Of a DNA stretch of 64,000 nt, positions 27,589 to 39,607 are shown piece after piece. The notes under the pieces are model-generated. The model was given only the letters and a program-made list of their open reading frames with translations, had not been told where the DNA came from and ran no database searches. The stretch's first letter is position 1. Each line of letters opens with the position of its first letter. Position numbers and translations under genes: made by a program. The DNA comes from an uncultured Ramlibacter sp. (lineage in GTDB: Bacteria; Pseudomonadota; Gammaproteobacteria; Burkholderiales; Burkholderiaceae_C): NCBI RefSeq assembly GCF_936925435.1, contig NZ_CAKZHQ010000019.1, forward strand, positions 53,645 to 117,644, read 5' to 3'.

Positions 27589-27624
27589 TATACGAACAAG
27601 AGTTCGTATATCGAACAGCTTCGA
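27589..27624. promoter_or_regulatory. Candidate IclR-type operator between the regulator and pcaI
   Basis: A perfect 9-bp inverted repeat, TATACGAAC - AAGA - GTTCGTATA (27589-27610), is followed at once by a smaller perfect one, TCGAA - CAGC - TTCGA (27611-27624). Both contain the CGAA/TTCG core. They occupy the centre of the divergent spacer and would cover the promoters of both genes. Binding by the adjacent IclR protein is inferred. Confidence 0.75.
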
Positions 27625-27639
27625 GCACGAGGGGACGCA

Positions 27640-28353
27640 ATGATCGACAAGCTGGCCGCTTCGGTGGCGCAGGCGCTGGCGGGGCCGCTGGACGGCGCCA
27701 CCGTCATGGTGGGCGGCTTCGGCACGGCCGGCATCCCCAACGAGCTGGTCGACGGCCTGATCGCCCTGCTGGCCGACAGCCGGGCCCAGGGCCTGACGGT
27801 GGTCAACAACAACGCTGGCAACGGCGACACCGGCCTGGCGGCCCTGCTGGCCACCGGCCGGGTGCGCAAGATCATCTGCAGCTTCCCAAGGCAGGCCGAC
27901 AGCCAGGTCTTCGATGCCCTGTACCGCAGCGGCAAGATCGAGCTGGAGCTGGTGCCGCAGGGCAACCTGGCCGAACGCATCCGCGCCGCCGGCGCCGGCA
28001 TCGGCGCCTTCTTCACGCCAACCGGCTACGGCACGGAGCTGGCCAAGGGCAAAGAGGTGCGCGAGATCAACGGCCGCATGCAGGTGCTGGAGCACGCCAT
28101 CCACGCCGACCTAGCCCTGATCAAGGCCGAGCGCGGCGACCGCTGGGGCAACCTGACTTACCGCATGGCGGCGCGCAACTTCGGCCCAGTGATGGCCATG
28201 GCCGCCACGCGCACCGTGGCCAGCGTGCACGAGGTCGTCCCCCTGGGCGCGCTGGACCCGGAAGCCGTGGTCACGCCCGGCATCTTCGTGCACCGCATCG
28301 TGCAGGTGCCGCGCGTCGCCACGCAAGGCGGTGGTTTCAAGAAGGCAGCATGA
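27640..28353 (+). CDS. pcaI: 3-oxoadipate CoA-transferase subunit A
   Basis: The alpha subunit of the enzyme that moves CoA from succinyl-CoA to 3-oxoadipate. It has 237 residues from the ATG at 27640, which follows a GAGGGGA ribosome site; the longer frame upstream runs back through the operator. The GGFGTAGIPNELVDG glycine-rich motif lies at about 25-39, and the C-terminal TPGIFVHRIVQVPR block is typical of PcaI. It overlaps pcaJ by four bases. Confidence 0.93.
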   Translation: MIDKLAASVAQALAGPLDGATVMVGGFGTAGIPNELVDGLIALLADSRAQGLTVVNNNAGNGDTGLAALLATGRVRKIICSFPRQADSQVFDALYRSGKIELELVPQGNLAERIRAAGAGIGAFFTPTGYGTELAKGKEVREINGRMQVLEHAIHADLALIKAERGDRWGNLTYRMAARNFGPVMAMAATRTVASVHEVVPLGALDPEAVVTPGIFVHRIVQVPRVATQGGGFKKAA

Positions 28354-28997
28354 CGATGTCTTGCCAGCACCGCACAAAAGACCAACTGGCCGCCCGCGTG
28401 GCCCAGGACATGCCCGATGGCGCCTACGTCAATCTGGGCATCGGCATGCCCACCCTGGTGGCCAACCACATCCCGGCGGGGCGCGAGATCATCCTGCAAA
28501 GCGAAAACGGCATCCTGGGCATGGGCCCGGCGCCGGCCGCGGGCGAAGAGGACTACGACCTGATCAACGCCGGCAAGCAGCCCGTCACCCTGCTGGCCGG
28601 CGCCGCCTTCTTCCACCATGCCGACAGCTTCGCCATGATGCGCGGCGGCCATCTGGACATCTGCGTGCTGGGCGCCTTCCAGGTCAGCGCCAAGGGCGAC
28701 CTGGCCAACTGGCACACGGGCGAGCCCGGTGCCATCCCCGCCGTCGGCGGCGCCATGGACCTGGCCAGCGGCGCGCGCCAGACCTGGGTGATGATGGACC
28801 TGCTGACCAAGCAGGGCGAGAGCAAGCTGGTGCGCGAATGCAGTTACCCGCTGACGGCTCTGGCCTGTGTCAAGCGAATCTACACCGACGTTGCCACGCT
28901 GGAAGTGACGCCCACTGGTCTGCGCTGCGTGGACCGCGTCGATGGCCTGTCGCACGCACAACTGGAGCAGATGGTTGGCCTGCCCATCGCCGCCTGA
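28350..28997 (+). CDS. pcaJ: 3-oxoadipate CoA-transferase subunit B
   Basis: The beta subunit, 215 residues, carrying the catalytic Glu in SENGILGMGPAP (about 50-61), preceded by LGIGMPTLVANHIPAG. A C-terminal AVGGAMDLASGARQTWVMMD-type segment is present. It is translationally coupled to pcaI through ATGA and is followed four bases later by the maleylacetate reductase gene. Confidence 0.94.
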   Translation: MTMSCQHRTKDQLAARVAQDMPDGAYVNLGIGMPTLVANHIPAGREIILQSENGILGMGPAPAAGEEDYDLINAGKQPVTLLAGAAFFHHADSFAMMRGGHLDICVLGAFQVSAKGDLANWHTGEPGAIPAVGGAMDLASGARQTWVMMDLLTKQGESKLVRECSYPLTALACVKRIYTDVATLEVTPTGLRCVDRVDGLSHAQLEQMVGLPIAA

Positions 28998-29001
28998 CAC
29001 C

Positions 29002-30069
29002 ATGCGCAACTTCAGCTACAACGGCCAGCCCTCGCGAGTGGTCTTCGGCGCCGGGTCCATCGCCCACCTGGAGCGCGAGATCGACCTGCTGGGCGCTAAG
29101 CGGGCGCTGGTACTGTCCACGCCGGAGCAGGCGCAGCAGGCGCAGGCCATCGCCGACCGCCTGGGCGCGCGCGCCGCGGGCATCTTTGCGCGGGCCGTGA
29201 TGCATGTGCCCATCGAGGCAGCGCGCGAGGCGCGGGAGGTGGCGGCGCAACTGGGTGCCGACTGCGCCATCGCCATCGGCGGCGGTTCGACCACCGGCCT
29301 GGGCAAGGCCATCGCCCTGGACTCGGGCCTGCCCATCCTGGCCATTCCCACCACCTACGCTGGCAGCGAGATGACGCCCATCTACGGCATCACCGAGGGC
29401 GGACTGAAGAAGACCGGCAAGGACGCCCGGGTCATGCCGCGCACCGTCATCTACGACCCGGAGTTGACGCTGGGCCTGCCTGTGGCCATGAGCGTGGCCA
29501 GCGGCATGAACGCCATCGCCCATGCGGTCGAGGGGCTCTACGCGCAGGACGGCAATCCCGTCATGGACCTGATGGCACTCGAGGGCATCGCCGCTTTCGC
29601 GCGGGCACTGCCCGCCATCCGCGCCACGCCGCGGGATGTGGCCGCCCGCAGCGACGCGCTCTACGGCGCCTGGCTGTGCGGCACGGTGCTGGGCAACGTC
29701 GGCATGGCCTTGCACCACAAGCTGTGCCACACCCTGGGCGGCAGCTTCAACCTGCCGCACGCCGAGGTTCACACCGTGGTGTTGCCGCAGGCCACGGCCT
29801 TCAACGCCGCTGCCGCCCCCGAAGCCATGGCGCGCATTGCCCTGGCCTTGGGCGCGCCCTCGGCCGCCGCCGGCCTGTTCGACCTGGCGCGTGACAACGG
29901 CGCGCCGGTGGCGCTCAAGGACATCGGCATGCGCAGTGAAGACCTGGACCGCGCCGCCGACATTGCCGTGGCCAACCCCTACTGGAACCCGCGGCCCATC
30001 ACGGCCGCCGAGCGCGGCGCCGTCCGCGAGCTGCTGCAGCGCGCCTACGATGGCGTGCGCCCTGACTGA
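29002..30069 (+). CDS. Maleylacetate reductase (iron-containing alcohol dehydrogenase family)
   Basis: This enzyme reduces maleylacetate, a product of hydroxyquinol or chlorocatechol cleavage, to 3-oxoadipate with NAD(P)H. The 355-residue protein has the nucleotide-binding block AIGGGSTTGLGKAIAL (about 92-107), AIPTTYAGSEMTPIYGIT (typical of maleylacetate reductases) and the His-rich region MALHHKLCHTLGGSFNLPH (about 234-252). The family metal-binding Asp/His positions are largely kept. It lies between pcaJ and pcaF, so its product feeds straight into the two neighbouring enzymes. Confidence 0.92.
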   Translation: MRNFSYNGQPSRVVFGAGSIAHLEREIDLLGAKRALVLSTPEQAQQAQAIADRLGARAAGIFARAVMHVPIEAAREAREVAAQLGADCAIAIGGGSTTGLGKAIALDSGLPILAIPTTYAGSEMTPIYGITEGGLKKTGKDARVMPRTVIYDPELTLGLPVAMSVASGMNAIAHAVEGLYAQDGNPVMDLMALEGIAAFARALPAIRATPRDVAARSDALYGAWLCGTVLGNVGMALHHKLCHTLGGSFNLPHAEVHTVVLPQATAFNAAAAPEAMARIALALGAPSAAAGLFDLARDNGAPVALKDIGMRSEDLDRAADIAVANPYWNPRPITAAERGAVRELLQRAYDGVRPD

Positions 30070-30092
30070 TTTTTTTGCCTGAGAGAGACACC

Positions 30093-31295
<1,203 letters not shown>

Positions 31296-31296
31296 T

Positions 31297-31359
31297 GGTT
31301 CCTAATTTGATAGCAACTCGGGGCCATTTCACGGGGGCTGGGTGCTTGTTTTGTGCTGA
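31297..31359 (+). repeat. Dispersed 63-base repeat, intergenic copy
   Basis: Lies between the pcaF stop and the next start. Its last 59 bases align without gaps to 62307-62365, with about 43 identities by eye. Shared blocks are GATAGC, ACGGGGGCTG and CTTGTTTTGT. This is the only copy outside a coding sequence. Related copies lie at 37673, 44474, 50950, 54266 and 62303. Confidence 0.75.
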
Positions 31360-31378
31360 CCATGAACCGGAAAAACCC

Positions 31379-31996
31379 ATGAGCAATGACATGCAGGACC
31401 AGTTGCTGGTGCGCCAGCTGGTGGAGCGCTGGGCCGTCTGGCGCGACGCCGGCGACTGGGAGCGCTTTGCCACGGTCTGGCATCCCGAGGGCGTGATGAT
31501 GGCCACCTGGTTCCAGGGCCCGTTTGCCGACTTCATTCGCGTCACCCAGGAGGGCTGGGCCAAGGGCGTGAGCATCCTGCACTTCCTGGGCGGCTCGGCC
31601 ATCGAGGTGGCGGGCGACCGCGCCATCGCCCAGACCAAGATGACGATCTCGCAGCGCGGCTCGGTCGAGGGCGAGGACGGCCCGGTGCTGTGCGACGTGG
31701 TCTGCACCGGGCGCTTTTACGACTTCGTGCAGCGCCATGAGGGCCAGTGGAAGCTGCTGCACCGCCAGCCGATCTACGAGAAGGACCGCATCGACCCGGT
31801 CGACCCCTCGGCCCAGCTGCGGCTTGACGCGGCGGCGCTGGCGACCTTCCCCGAGGGCTATCGCCACCTGGCCTACATCCAGACGCGCATCGGCTACACG
31901 GTCAAACTGGACATGCCCATGCTCAAAGGCCCGGTGGTCCAGGATCTGTACAAGCGCGGCGCGCGCTGGCTGGCCGGCGGCACGCTGGAGCGTTGA
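31379..31996 (+). CDS. SnoaL-like (NTF2-fold) protein linked to aromatic catabolism genes
   Basis: About 205 residues from the ATG at 31379. The pattern MQDQLLVRQLVERWAVWRDA followed by ERFATVWHPEGVMMATWFQG is the start of a SnoaL_4 or ring-hydroxylase-beta-like NTF2 fold. DVVCTGRFYDFVQRHEGQWK and a C-terminal LPM-like tail (RGARWLAGGTLER) are also seen. Related proteins accompany degradation clusters and act as isomerases or dehydratases, but no catalytic residues can be named here. It follows the pca genes after the repeat copy and may be a separate unit. Confidence 0.75.
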   Translation: MSNDMQDQLLVRQLVERWAVWRDAGDWERFATVWHPEGVMMATWFQGPFADFIRVTQEGWAKGVSILHFLGGSAIEVAGDRAIAQTKMTISQRGSVEGEDGPVLCDVVCTGRFYDFVQRHEGQWKLLHRQPIYEKDRIDPVDPSAQLRLDAAALATFPEGYRHLAYIQTRIGYTVKLDMPMLKGPVVQDLYKRGARWLAGGTLER

Positions 31997-32083
31997 CGCC
32001 TGACTGAGACCCGCATCCTGGTGCGGGGCGACATCGAGCGCTGGGGCAAACTGGTGCGTGAACTGGATATCAAACCGGAGTAA
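31997..32083 (+). pseudogene. C-terminal relic of a Bug/TctC-type solute receptor gene
   Basis: Directly after the previous stop codon the same frame stays open for 28 codons to a TAA at 32081. It reads RLTETRILVRGDIERWGKLV, continuing RELDIKPE. This is the usual C-terminal signature of Bug (tripartite tricarboxylate receptor) proteins, where a basic-Asp-x-x-x-W-x-x-x-V motif precedes the end. No start codon and no upstream part of such a gene remain. It looks like the tail of a gene removed by deletion or replacement. Confidence 0.7.
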
Positions 32084-32088
32084 ATGAG

Positions 32089-32631
32089 ATGAAGGTACTG
32101 GGCATTTCTGGCAGCCTGCGTGCGGCCTCCTACAACACCATGGCGCTGCGCGCCGCGCAAAAGCTCGCGCCTGCAGGGGTGACGATAGAGATCGCGGACA
32201 TCTCCGCCATCCCCATGTACAACGACGACGTGCGCGCCGCCGGCGAGCCCGCGGCCGTGGTGGCGCTCAAGGAGCAGGTGCGCCACGCCGACGCCCTGCT
32301 GCTGGTCACGCCGGAGTACAACTTCTCCATCCCCGGCGTCTTGAAGAACACCCTGGACTGGATGTCGCGCCCGCCGGCGCCGCCCTTCGACGGCAAGCCC
32401 GTGGCCATCATGGGCGCGAGCCCAGGCCCGGTGGGCACGGCCCGCGTGCAGTACCACCTGCGCCAGGTTCTGGTGTTCATGAACACCTTCACGGTCAACA
32501 AGCCCGAGGTCTTCATCAGCCATTGCGCCGGCAAGTTCGACGCGCAGGGGGAATTGACGGACGAGGCCTCGCGCAAGTTCATCGGCGATCTGCTGGTCTC
32601 GTTGCAGCAACTGACGACGCGGCTGAAATAG
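32089..32631 (+). CDS. NADPH-dependent FMN reductase (flavodoxin-like)
   Basis: A 180-residue flavoprotein of the NADPH-dependent FMN reductase family. GSLRAASYNTMAL (phosphate-binding loop) is at about 6-18, LVTPEYNFSIPGVLKNTLDW at about 75-94, and MGASPGPVGTARVQYHLRQV near 110-129. It could supply reduced flavin to a monooxygenase or reduce quinones, either of which fits the neighbouring aromatic-degradation genes. The ATG starts five bases after the relic reading frame. Confidence 0.9.
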   Translation: MKVLGISGSLRAASYNTMALRAAQKLAPAGVTIEIADISAIPMYNDDVRAAGEPAAVVALKEQVRHADALLLVTPEYNFSIPGVLKNTLDWMSRPPAPPFDGKPVAIMGASPGPVGTARVQYHLRQVLVFMNTFTVNKPEVFISHCAGKFDAQGELTDEASRKFIGDLLVSLQQLTTRLK

Positions 32632-32649
32632 GCGCCGGCTGCGGCGACA

Positions 32650-33417
32650 ATGGCGGGCTTGGACTTCCCGCTCATCACCGATCCGCTGTTTTATCTGGTC
32701 GCCGTTCCGGCCGTGCTCTTGCTGGGCATCAGCAAGAGTGGCTTTGGCGCCGGCTTCGGCTCACTGGCCGTGCCCATGATGGCGCTGGCGGTGAGCGTGC
32801 CGCAGGCCGCCGCCATCCTGATGCCGGTGCTGCTGGTGATGGACCTGCTGGGCCTGCACGCCTTCCGCAAGCACTTCGACTGGAAGCTGGTGCGCTTCCT
32901 GCTGCCGTTTGGCCTGCTGGGCGTGGTGGTGGGGGCGCTGCTGTTCAAGCTATTGGACTCGCATCTGGTGGCCGGCATCGTGGGCATCTTCACTCTGGTC
33001 TTCCTGGCCCAGCGCCTGCTGTTCCCGCCGCGGCCGGACAGCCCGCACCCGCCCAAGTGGCTGGGCGCGCTGCTGACGGTGACCTCGGGCTTCACCAGCT
33101 TTGTCTCGCACGCCGGCGGCCCGCCCATCAATGCCTACGTCATCCCGATGCGGCTGCCGCCCCTGGTGTTCACCGCCAGCATGGCGGTGTTCTTCTTCGT
33201 GGTGAACCTGGCCAAGTGGATTCCCTACGGCTGGCTGGGTCTGCTGGACCTGCGCAACATGGCGACCTCGATCGCCCTGCTGCCGCTGGCACCGGTGGGT
33301 GTGTTCATCGGCGTGCGCATCGCCCACCGCATCAACCCGGTGCTGTTCTACCGCTTCATCTATTGGGGCATGTTCCTCACCGGCTGCAAGCTGGTGTGGG
33401 ACGGCTTCCTCGCCTGA
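32650..33417 (+). CDS. TSUP-family membrane transporter (TauE/SafE type)
   Basis: A 255-residue integral membrane protein with about eight hydrophobic helices. The duplicated family motif is visible: GISKSGFGAGFGSLAVPMMA near residue 24-43 and SGFTSFVSHAGGPPINAYVI near 143-162. TSUP proteins export sulfite, sulfoacetate or other small anions; the substrate here is unknown. It lies 18 bases after the FMN reductase gene and probably shares its transcript. Confidence 0.88.
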   Translation: MAGLDFPLITDPLFYLVAVPAVLLLGISKSGFGAGFGSLAVPMMALAVSVPQAAAILMPVLLVMDLLGLHAFRKHFDWKLVRFLLPFGLLGVVVGALLFKLLDSHLVAGIVGIFTLVFLAQRLLFPPRPDSPHPPKWLGALLTVTSGFTSFVSHAGGPPINAYVIPMRLPPLVFTASMAVFFFVVNLAKWIPYGWLGLLDLRNMATSIALLPLAPVGVFIGVRIAHRINPVLFYRFIYWGMFLTGCKLVWDGFLA

Positions 33418-33430
33418 GCGGCGGCGGCGT

Positions 33431-36310
<2,880 letters not shown>

Positions 36311-36394
36311 GGGTTTTACAACGGTGGCATCAATGAGACCACCGCGCCCAGGCCCAGGCTTAGGGAAATGCCTTAAGCGGATCAGGAAAACCCG

Positions 36395-38257
36395 TTAGCG
36401 CGCCTCGGGGTCCCAGCCGGGCGGCCGGTGTTCGTCGCGCTGGTCGCGTTCGCGGCGCTCGCGCACCTGGGCCCGTTCACTGGCCATCTGTTCCTCCAGC
36501 TGGGCGCGGCCCTGCTTGATGACGGCAATGACCTTGGCCTGGTCGCGGTGGTGGGGGTACATCTGCTCGAACAGCGCGATGTTGTGGCGCCGGAACCGCA
36601 TCGCCTGGCCGCGCGCCTCGTGGGCCGGGTAGCCCAGCACCTCCAGCACCGTGCGGGCGCTGCGCAGGCTGGACTCGAAGACCTCGCGCTCGACCCGCTG
36701 CACCCCGCGGTCGCGCAGTTCGTTCCAGTGGGTCACGTCGCGTGCCCGCGCCACCAGTTCCAGGTGGGGGAAGTGCGCGTTCGCCAGTTCGACGATGGCC
36801 AGCGACTGCGCCTGGTCGTCCACCGCCACGACCAGCACGCGGGCGGTGGCGGCGCCGGCGGTGCGCAGCAGGTCCAGCCGGGTCGCGTCGCCATAGAACA
36901 CCTTGAAGCCGAAGGAGCGCGCCGCCTCGATCATGTCGGCATCGTGGTCCAGCACCGTGGCCGTCAGGCCCTGGGCCGACAGCATGCGGCTGATGATCTG
37001 GCCGTAGCGGCCGAAGCCCGCGATGATGACCGGCGCGGTCTGCGGCTCGCTGATCTCCGCCAGCTGCGGCAGGTTGCAGTTGGCCCAGCGCGGCAGCAGC
37101 AGGCGGTCGATTGCCACCAGCAGCAGTGGGGCCAGCAGCATGGAGATGGCCACGGCGCCGATCAGCAGCGAGGCCGTCTCGCGCGGGAACACATGGGCGC
37201 CGGCGGCCGCCTGGAAGACCACGAAGGCGAACTCGCCGCCCTGGGCCAGCAGCAGGGTGAAGACCGGGCGCTCCTGCAGCGGCAGGCCGATGCGCACCGC
37301 CAGAAACCAGATGACAGCGGCCTTGAGCGCCAGGAAAACCACGACGACCAGGGCCATCTGCAGCGGCGAGGCCAGCAGCACGCCGAAGTCCACGCTCATG
37401 CCCACGGCGATGAAGAACAGGCCCAGCAGCAGGCCCTTGAATGGCTCGATGTCGGTTTCCAGCTCGCGCCGGTACTCGCTCTCGGCCAGCAGCACGCCGG
37501 CCAGGAAGGCGCCCAGCGCCATCGACAGGCCGACGGCCTGCATCAGGGCGGCGATGGCCACCACCAGCAGCAGCGAGGCAGCGGTGAAGATCTCGGGCGT
37601 CCTGCTCTTGGCGATCCAGCGCAGCAGCGGCCGCAGGGCCAGCCGGCCACCGAGCACGATGGCGGCGATGACTGCTACGATTTTGATAGCCTCCAGGGCC
37701 CGGTTGACGGGGGCCAGGGCCTGATTTGCCTCTGAAAATCCACCCAGCAGCGGGATCAGGGCCAGGATAGGGATGGCGGCCACGTCCTGGAACAGCAGGA
37801 TGGAAAAGCTGGACTGGCCGCTGGTGGTGCCCAACTGGTTGCGCTCGCCCATCACCTGCAAGGCGATCGCCGTGGACGACAGGGCCAGGCCCAGGGCCGC
37901 CACCAGGCTGACCTTCCAGTCCACGCCCAGGGCCAGGCCGGCACCGAACAGCAGGGCGGTGCAGCCCAGCACCTGGGCCGCGCCCCAGCCGAAGATCGGG
38001 CCGCGCAGCTTCCACAGGCGACGCGGCTCCAGCTCCAGGCCGACCAGGAACAGCATCAACACCACGCCGAACTCGGCGAAATGCAGGATGTCTTCCACCT
38101 TGGTCACCAGGCCCAGTCCCCAGGGCCCGATGGCGATGCCGGCGGCCAGGTAACCGATGATGGAGCCCAGGCCCAGGTACTTGGACAGCGGCACGACCAG
38201 CACCGCGGCGCTCAGGTAGATCAGGCTGTTGGTCAGCCAGGCGGGTGCGTGTTCCAT
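36395..38257 (-). CDS. CPA2-family monovalent cation:H+ antiporter (KefB/KefC-like) with TrkA-N domain
   Basis: About 620 residues from the ATG at 38257 (MEHAPAWLTNSLIYLSAAVL). Some 12 membrane helices cover residues 1-390, with GYLAAGIAIGPWGLG and FGVVLMLFLVGLELEP motifs. A TrkA-N nucleotide-binding domain starts at about 415 (VIIAGFGRYGQIISRML). KefB/KefC proteins are glutathione-gated potassium efflux systems for electrophile defence. A KefF/KefG-like oxidoreductase gene ends two bases upstream, supporting that role. Codons between about residues 175 and 195 are supplied by a copy of the dispersed repeat (37673-37735). Confidence 0.9.
   Translation of the reverse strand: MEHAPAWLTNSLIYLSAAVLVVPLSKYLGLGSIIGYLAAGIAIGPWGLGLVTKVEDILHFAEFGVVLMLFLVGLELEPRRLWKLRGPIFGWGAAQVLGCTALLFGAGLALGVDWKVSLVAALGLALSSTAIALQVMGERNQLGTTSGQSSFSILLFQDVAAIPILALIPLLGGFSEANQALAPVNRALEAIKIVAVIAAIVLGGRLALRPLLRWIAKSRTPEIFTAASLLLVVAIAALMQAVGLSMALGAFLAGVLLAESEYRRELETDIEPFKGLLLGLFFIAVGMSVDFGVLLASPLQMALVVVVFLALKAAVIWFLAVRIGLPLQERPVFTLLLAQGGEFAFVVFQAAAGAHVFPRETASLLIGAVAISMLLAPLLLVAIDRLLLPRWANCNLPQLAEISEPQTAPVIIAGFGRYGQIISRMLSAQGLTATVLDHDADMIEAARSFGFKVFYGDATRLDLLRTAGAATARVLVVAVDDQAQSLAIVELANAHFPHLELVARARDVTHWNELRDRGVQRVEREVFESSLRSARTVLEVLGYPAHEARGQAMRFRRHNIALFEQMYPHHRDQAKVIAVIKQGRAQLEEQMASERAQVRERRERDQRDEHRPPGWDPEAR
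37673..37735 (+). repeat. Dispersed 63-base repeat, copy inside the KefB-like gene
   Basis: Read on the plus strand it contains GATAGC, GGTTGACGGGGGC and a final TCTGA, and aligns without gaps to 62303-62365 (roughly two thirds identical by eye). The gene is on the minus strand, so it reads the repeat backwards as SEANQALAPVNRALEAIKIV followed by A. The frame is kept. Confidence 0.72.
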
Positions 38258-38259
38258 GG

Positions 38260-38898
38260 CTAGAGCACCACCGGCCGGTCGGTTTGCGGCACCTCGCAGG
38301 CCGGGCATGCATCCAGGTCGTCGATTTCCGGCCATTGCGGATGGCTGGCCAGGCGCTCACCGAGCACCCGGGCGTGGTCGGCCACGGCCTGCTCACCCAC
38401 ACTGTGGGCCCCATGCAACAGCAGGGGCGGCAGGAAGCGCATGCCGCACAACGCCGCCGTCTGCTCATAGGGCGGCAGGAAGGCGTCGAAGAAATAGCGG
38501 TTGTAGCCCTGTGGGTGGTAGGAGGCCTCGGGCCCGCCGGTGCTGGCCACCAGCCACAGGTCGCGGCCCTGCAAGGCCGTGCCGCCGGGGCCATAGGCCC
38601 AGCCATAGGCCAGGACCTCATCCAGCCAGAGCTTTTGCAGGGCGGGCATGGAATACCACTGGATGGGGTGCAGCAGCACCACCAGGCGGGCGGCGGCCAC
38701 GCGGGCCTGTTCGGCCGCCACGTCGATGTCGTAGTCGGGGTAGCTGGCGTACAGGTCCTGCACCTGCACGCCTGGCACCTCGCGGGCGGCGTCCAGCAGG
38801 CGACGGGTGACCCGCGATTCGCGCCAGTCGGGGTGGGCCGCGAGCAGGTAGATACCCTGCTTCCCCGGTGCGCGCGGTGTTTGGTCCAGGTCATCCAT
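38260..38898 (-). CDS. NAD(P)H:quinone oxidoreductase, KefF/KefG-like
   Basis: A flavodoxin-fold protein of 212 residues from the ATG at 38898. IYLLAAHPDWRESRVTRRLL gives the FMN phosphate loop, LVVLLHPIQWYSMPALQKLW and WLVASTGGPEASYHPQGYNR follow as in KefF, KefG and MdaB proteins. KefF and KefG are regulatory subunits of the glutathione-gated potassium antiporters, and the antiporter gene follows after two bases. The C-terminus adds a short DACPACEVPQ stretch with two Cys that is unusual for the family. Confidence 0.88.
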   Translation of the reverse strand: MDDLDQTPRAPGKQGIYLLAAHPDWRESRVTRRLLDAAREVPGVQVQDLYASYPDYDIDVAAEQARVAAARLVVLLHPIQWYSMPALQKLWLDEVLAYGWAYGPGGTALQGRDLWLVASTGGPEASYHPQGYNRYFFDAFLPPYEQTAALCGMRFLPPLLLHGAHSVGEQAVADHARVLGERLASHPQWPEIDDLDACPACEVPQTDRPVVL

Positions 38899-38961
38899 GC
38901 CGCTAACATAGCGCAAAGCGGCGCCCATCAGGGACAAGCCGTCAACCCAGAGGAGCTCCCC

Positions 38962-39579
38962 ATGCCCGTTGTGGTCGTTGCCAATCCCAAAGGCGGTGTC
39001 GGAAAGTCCACCATAGCGACAAACATCGCCGGGTATTTCGCGGGCCAGGGCCATGCGGTGATGCTGGGCGACGCCGACCGCCAGCAATCCTCGCGGCTGT
39101 GGCTGGGGCTGCGCCCAGCCGCCGCCCGGCCCATCGCCACCTGGGAGCTCACCCCCCAGAACATCGTGCGGCCCCCCAAGGGCACGAGCCATGTGGTGCT
39201 GGACACGCCCGCGGGCATGCACGGCAAGCAGTTCCAGGACATTCTCAAGCTGGCCGACAAGGTGGTGGTGCCGCTGCAGCCCAGCGTGTTCGATATCTTC
39301 GCCACCCGCAGCTTCCTGGACGAACTGGCCGAGCACCGCAAGGCCTCGAAGATGCAGGTGGGCATCGTCGGCATGCGGGTCGACAACCGCACCATTGCCG
39401 CCGACAAGCTGCACGAGTTCGTCGACAGCCTGGGCCTGCCGGTGCTGGGCTACCTGCGCCAGACCACCAACTACATCCAGCTGGCGGCGCGCGGCCTGAC
39501 CCTGTTCGACGTCGCCCCCGGCCGGGTCGAGCGCGACCTGGAGCAATGGGAAGGCATCTGTCGCTGGCTGGACAACTGA
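38962..39579 (+). CDS. ParA-family ATPase (orphan)
   Basis: A 205-residue ParA/MinD-like ATPase with the deviant Walker A motif NPKGGVGKSTIATNIAGYFA (about 8-27) and a Walker-B type HVVLDTPAGMHGK near residue 77-89. It starts with an AGAGGAGC ribosome site. No parB and no plasmid or chromosome partition genes are next to it, so it is an orphan ParA that could position a protein or complex rather than DNA. The first ATG is chosen because the longer frame upstream overlaps the divergent oxidoreductase gene. Confidence 0.9.
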   Translation: MPVVVVANPKGGVGKSTIATNIAGYFAGQGHAVMLGDADRQQSSRLWLGLRPAAARPIATWELTPQNIVRPPKGTSHVVLDTPAGMHGKQFQDILKLADKVVVPLQPSVFDIFATRSFLDELAEHRKASKMQVGIVGMRVDNRTIAADKLHEFVDSLGLPVLGYLRQTTNYIQLAARGLTLFDVAPGRVERDLEQWEGICRWLDN

Positions 39580-39607
39580 GAGAGCGCGCGCCCGCTACAT
39601 TGGGGCG

